Positions 6,552-8,125 of a DNA stretch of 8,125 bases are shown piece after piece. Each line of letters opens with the position of its first letter. The first letter of the stretch is position 1. The stretch covers positions 1 to 8,125 of the forward strand of contig JAUJNC010000180.1 in the NCBI GenBank assembly GCA_030446525.1, in the 5' to 3' direction. The DNA is from Armatimonadaceae bacterium (GTDB taxonomy: Bacteria > Armatimonadota > Armatimonadia > Armatimonadales > Armatimonadaceae). The translations under genes were made by a program, and so were the position numbers. The notes beneath the pieces are model-generated. The model did no database searches and had not been told where the DNA came from. It saw nothing but the letters and a program-made list of their open reading frames with translations.

Positions 6552-6584
6552 AAAACGGGCCGCGCATACGCGCGGCCCGTTTTT
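6552..6584. terminator. Strong two-way terminator-like hairpin in the divergent region
   Basis: ACGGGCCGCGC (6555-6565) and GCGCGGCCCGT (6570-6580) form a perfect 11-pair stem with loop ATAC, flanked by A on the left (6552-6555) and T on the right (6580-6584), so it can terminate in either direction. The outer CACGA and TCGTG extend the dyad with a small bulge. No upstream gene in either direction obviously needs it, which is odd between divergent genes. Confidence 0.75.
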
Positions 6585-6617
6585 CGTGCGCACACATGAC
6601 GTGCCATAGCGTGTACC

Positions 6618-6639
6618 TATAGCTTCTATTGAAGATATA
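6618..6639. promoter_or_regulatory. AT-rich dyad upstream of the leuC promoter, candidate LysR operator
   Basis: TATAGCTTC (6618-6626) and GAAGATATA (6631-6639) are reverse complements at 8 of 9 positions around TATT. The centre lies about 50 bases before the predicted leuC transcription start, a usual place for a LysR-type recognition site. The binding assignment is inference. Confidence 0.4.
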
Positions 6640-6641
6640 TG

Positions 6642-6671
6642 TTGGACGACAGCCCGAGATTAGCTTATAAT
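6642..6671 (+). promoter_or_regulatory. leuC promoter
   Basis: A perfect TATAAT -10 element (6666-6671) stands 18 bases after TTGGAC (6642-6647), a poor -35. A weak -35 beside a good -10 suits activator-dependent control. Transcription would start at about 6678. Confidence 0.6.
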
Positions 6672-6680
6672 GGTTACCAT
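6670..6680. promoter_or_regulatory. Palindrome over the predicted leuC transcription start
   Basis: ATGGT and ACCAT flank a central T (ATGGTTACCAT), overlapping the end of the -10 element and the predicted start. It is a possible operator; chance occurrence is not excluded. Confidence 0.3.
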
Positions 6681-6756
6681 AACGCCAACGCTTTCCCGTC
6701 CCGGCATCGGGAACTCTTCACCTGAAAGTGTCCGGTGCGGGTAACGATACGAACAA

Positions 6757-6762
6757 CGAGGA
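6757..6762 (+). promoter_or_regulatory. Ribosome binding site deciding the leuC start
   Basis: CGAGGA lies 5 bases before ATG 6768. An in-frame ATG at 6762 overlaps this site and leaves no spacer, so ATG 6768 is the better start; the difference is two residues. Confidence 0.6.
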
Positions 6763-6767
6763 TGACA

Positions 6768-7904
6768 ATGATTGCTGCCGTTAAGCCGCGAACGCTGTTT
6801 GAAAAGATCTGGGACGCCCACGTCGTGCGTGAAGAGCCGGGGCAACCCGCGCTGCTCTACATCGACCTGCACCTGGTGCATGAGGTCACGTCGCCGCAGG
6901 CGTTCGAGGGGCTCCGACTTGCCGGGCGCACGGTGCGGCGGCCGGAGCGCACGGTGGCGACGATGGACCACAACGTCCCCACGACGGACCGGCGGCTCCC
7001 CATCGCCGACGAGATTTCGCGCAAGCAGATGGAGACGCTCGCCCGCAACTGTGAGGAGTTCGGCATCACGCTCTACGACCTCCATTCGCCGCGCCAGGGC
7101 ATCGTGCACGTGATCGGGCCGGAGCTGGGGCTGACCCGGCCGGGCATGACCATCGTCTGCGGCGACTCGCACACCGCGACGCACGGCGCGTTCGGCGCCC
7201 TCGCGTTCGGCATCGGCACGTCCGAGGTCGAGCACGTGTTGGCGACGCAGTGCCTGCCGCAGGCCCGCCCCAAGACGATGGAGATACGCGTGGGTGGCGC
7301 CCTGCCGCCCGGGGTCACGGCCAAGGACATTATCCTCGCCGTCATCGGCAAGATCGGCACGGACGGCGCGACCGGCTATGTGGTCGAGTACACGGGCGAG
7401 GCGATCCGCGCGCTTTCGATGGAGGGGCGCATGACCGTCTGCAACATGAGCATCGAGGCGGGCGCGCGCGCCGGCATGATCGCCCCCGACGAGACGACGT
7501 TCGGCTATCTGAAGGGCCGCCCGCACGCCCCGCAGGGCGCCGACTGGGACGGGGCCGTAGAACAGTGGAAGGCGCTCGCGACCGACCCGGGCGCGACCTA
7601 TGACACGACCATCGAGATCGACGGCGCATCGCTGGCGCCGTACGTCTCGTGGGGCACGTCGCCGGGCATGGTGGTCCCCATCACCGAGCGCGTGCCGGAC
7701 CCCGCGGCGATCGCGGACCCTTCCGACCGCCGCGCCGCCGAGCGCGCCCTGGAGTACATGGGCCTGGAGCCCGGCACCCCGATGGGGGAGGTTCGGCTCG
7801 ACACCGTGTTCCTCGGCTCCTGCACCAACGGCCGCATCGAGGACCTGCGCGCGGCCGCCCGCATTCTGGCCGGCAAGAAGGTCAAGCCGGGCCTGCGCGC
7901 CCTG
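6768..7904 (+). CDS. leuC: 3-isopropylmalate dehydratase large subunit, truncated at a sequence junction
   Basis: About 379 residues match LeuC without interruption: [40 protein letters not shown], then [20 protein letters not shown] with [13 protein letters not shown], and [19 protein letters not shown]. LeuC with LeuD isomerises 2-isopropylmalate to 3-isopropylmalate in leucine synthesis, using a 4Fe-4S cluster. The first cluster cysteine (Cys352, in GSCTNG) is present. The other two, in the family's CxxC near residue 410, and the last ~85-90 residues are missing, because homology stops after GLRAL at 7904. The frame stays open to the right edge, but the residues there are an antisense reading of a carboxylase gene and do not resemble LeuC. 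No leuD is in the window. If the join is real the protein cannot be active; if it is an assembly error the true gene is probably complete. Confidence 0.95.
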
Positions 7905-7906
7905 TG

Positions 7907-8062
7907 CACAAACGCGTCCGGATCGAGCAATGCATCGAGTCGCTCACGCGCCGTCTGCTTCCCGCGCTCATGCTGCTTGCGTACGGCCAATGGGTCAGTC
8001 GTCGCCGCCTGCGCGCGGCGGCGCCGCAGCTCCTCGATCTTCTGCTGTGTCGAACTGCTCAT
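7907..8062 (-). CDS. N-terminal fragment of acyl-CoA carboxylase carboxyltransferase beta subunit (PccB/AccD5 type)
   Basis: From ATG 8062 on the minus strand, about 52 residues match the start of propionyl/acetyl-CoA carboxylase carboxyltransferase subunits: [14 protein letters not shown], then [20 protein letters not shown] and DPDAFV. Family proteins have about 510-530 residues and transfer carboxyl from biotin to acyl-CoA. The match ends at 7907; beyond it the frame reads through antisense leuC. A Met four residues upstream (8074) is an alternative start; neither has a convincing ribosome site. The gene is cut at the same point as leuC and faces it head-on. It shares the composition of the rest of the window, so it is likely from the same or a similar genome. 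Confidence 0.8.
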
Positions 8063-8125
8063 AAGCTCGCGCATGGGAGCAGGACCGCCTGGCCCGAACT
8101 CCCTTAACCCCTTCCGTGGCTCGTC
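8063..8125. other. Upstream region of the carboxylase fragment
   Basis: This short stretch to the window edge would be the 5' region of the minus-strand carboxylase gene. No clear promoter or further gene is visible. Confidence 0.3.

Larger units (their letters stand above)
6460..6767. other. Divergent intergenic regulatory region between the LysR gene and leuC
   Basis: About 300 bases with no supported protein gene. The LysR-proximal half is G/C-rich and holds a small hairpin (GCGAGCG 6501-6507 with CGCTCGC 6514-6520) and a strong terminator-like stem (6552-6584). The leuC-proximal half (about 6600-6680) is clearly A/T-rich compared with the rest of the window and holds a dyad, a promoter and a palindrome at the predicted start of transcription. 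A leader of about 80 bases follows, containing a weak hairpin (TCCCG 6699-6703 with CGGGA 6708-6712). No leucine-rich leader peptide or T-box is visible. Confidence 0.7.

Noticed and set aside
5567..6607. 346-codon minus-strand frame covering the LysR region
   Set aside because: It is a different frame from the clear LysR protein and is Gly/Arg/Ala-rich with no domain.
6678..6761. Leucine attenuation leader peptide or T-box before leuC
   Set aside because: No short open frame rich in Leu codons and no T-box core or following terminator is visible between the promoter and the start codon.
6660..7526. 288-codon minus-strand frame opposite leuC
   Set aside because: The LeuC motifs on the plus strand are unambiguous; this frame has the usual antisense composition.
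7905..8125. Plus-strand continuation of the leuC frame to the window edge as a novel LeuC C-terminus
   Set aside because: The residues are Ser/Arg-rich and contain no CxxC cluster motif, while the opposite strand encodes a recognisable carboxyltransferase N-terminus.
1..8125. tRNA or rRNA genes, CRISPR arrays, transposases, phage or toxin-antitoxin genes
   Set aside because: Reading both strands showed no cloverleaf with conserved arms, no regularly spaced repeats and no protein motifs of these classes.

Overview
The window is a GC-rich bacterial chromosome segment (about two-thirds G+C by eye, with strong G/C preference at third codon positions). It carries seven complete or nearly complete genes and three edge- or junction-truncated ones. 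No tRNA, rRNA, insertion sequence, CRISPR array or phage gene is visible. T-tailed hairpin terminators and a Bacillus-YaaA-type S4 protein would fit Bacillota, Armatimonadota or Chloroflexota-like lineages, but the sequence alone does not settle the phylum.

Layout. (1) 1-1879, plus strand: the C-terminal part of a PYROXD2/phytoene-desaturase-like FAD oxidoreductase, overlapping by ATGA with a short, degenerate L-fucose-isomerase-like protein. (2) 1880-2072: a spacer with terminator hairpins and a possible promoter. (3) 2073-5058, plus strand: a tight three-gene operon made of an ABC exporter with an extra N-terminal beta-rich domain and zinc ribbon, a DUF1854 protein, and a small S4 RNA-binding protein. 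The first two form the pair known elsewhere as 'cyanophycin metabolism-associated', but no cyanophycin synthetase or cyanophycinase gene is present here. (4) 5067-6459, minus strand: a LysR-family regulator followed 4 bases later by a SprT-like zinc metalloprotein. This pair converges on the S4 gene across a palindrome that contains both stop codons. (5) 6460-6767: a divergent regulatory region with a strong terminator-like hairpin, an AT-rich dyad, a good promoter and a palindrome at the predicted transcription start. (6) 6768-about 7905, plus strand: leuC (3-isopropylmalate dehydratase large subunit), cut off before two of its three iron-sulfur cysteines. (7) about 7907-8062, minus strand: the first ~50 codons of an acyl-CoA carboxylase carboxyltransferase (PccB/AccD5 type), joined head-on to the broken leuC.

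How the genes relate. The ABC transporter and DUF1854 protein very likely act together in an unknown export or sensing function. The LysR regulator is placed to control leuC, its own operon, or both. The leuC/carboxylase join at about 7905 breaks two central-metabolism genes at the same base with no mobile element, so it is more likely a chimeric assembly or amplification join than a biological fusion. Anything right of it should not be treated as a true neighbour of leuC until read-level evidence is checked.
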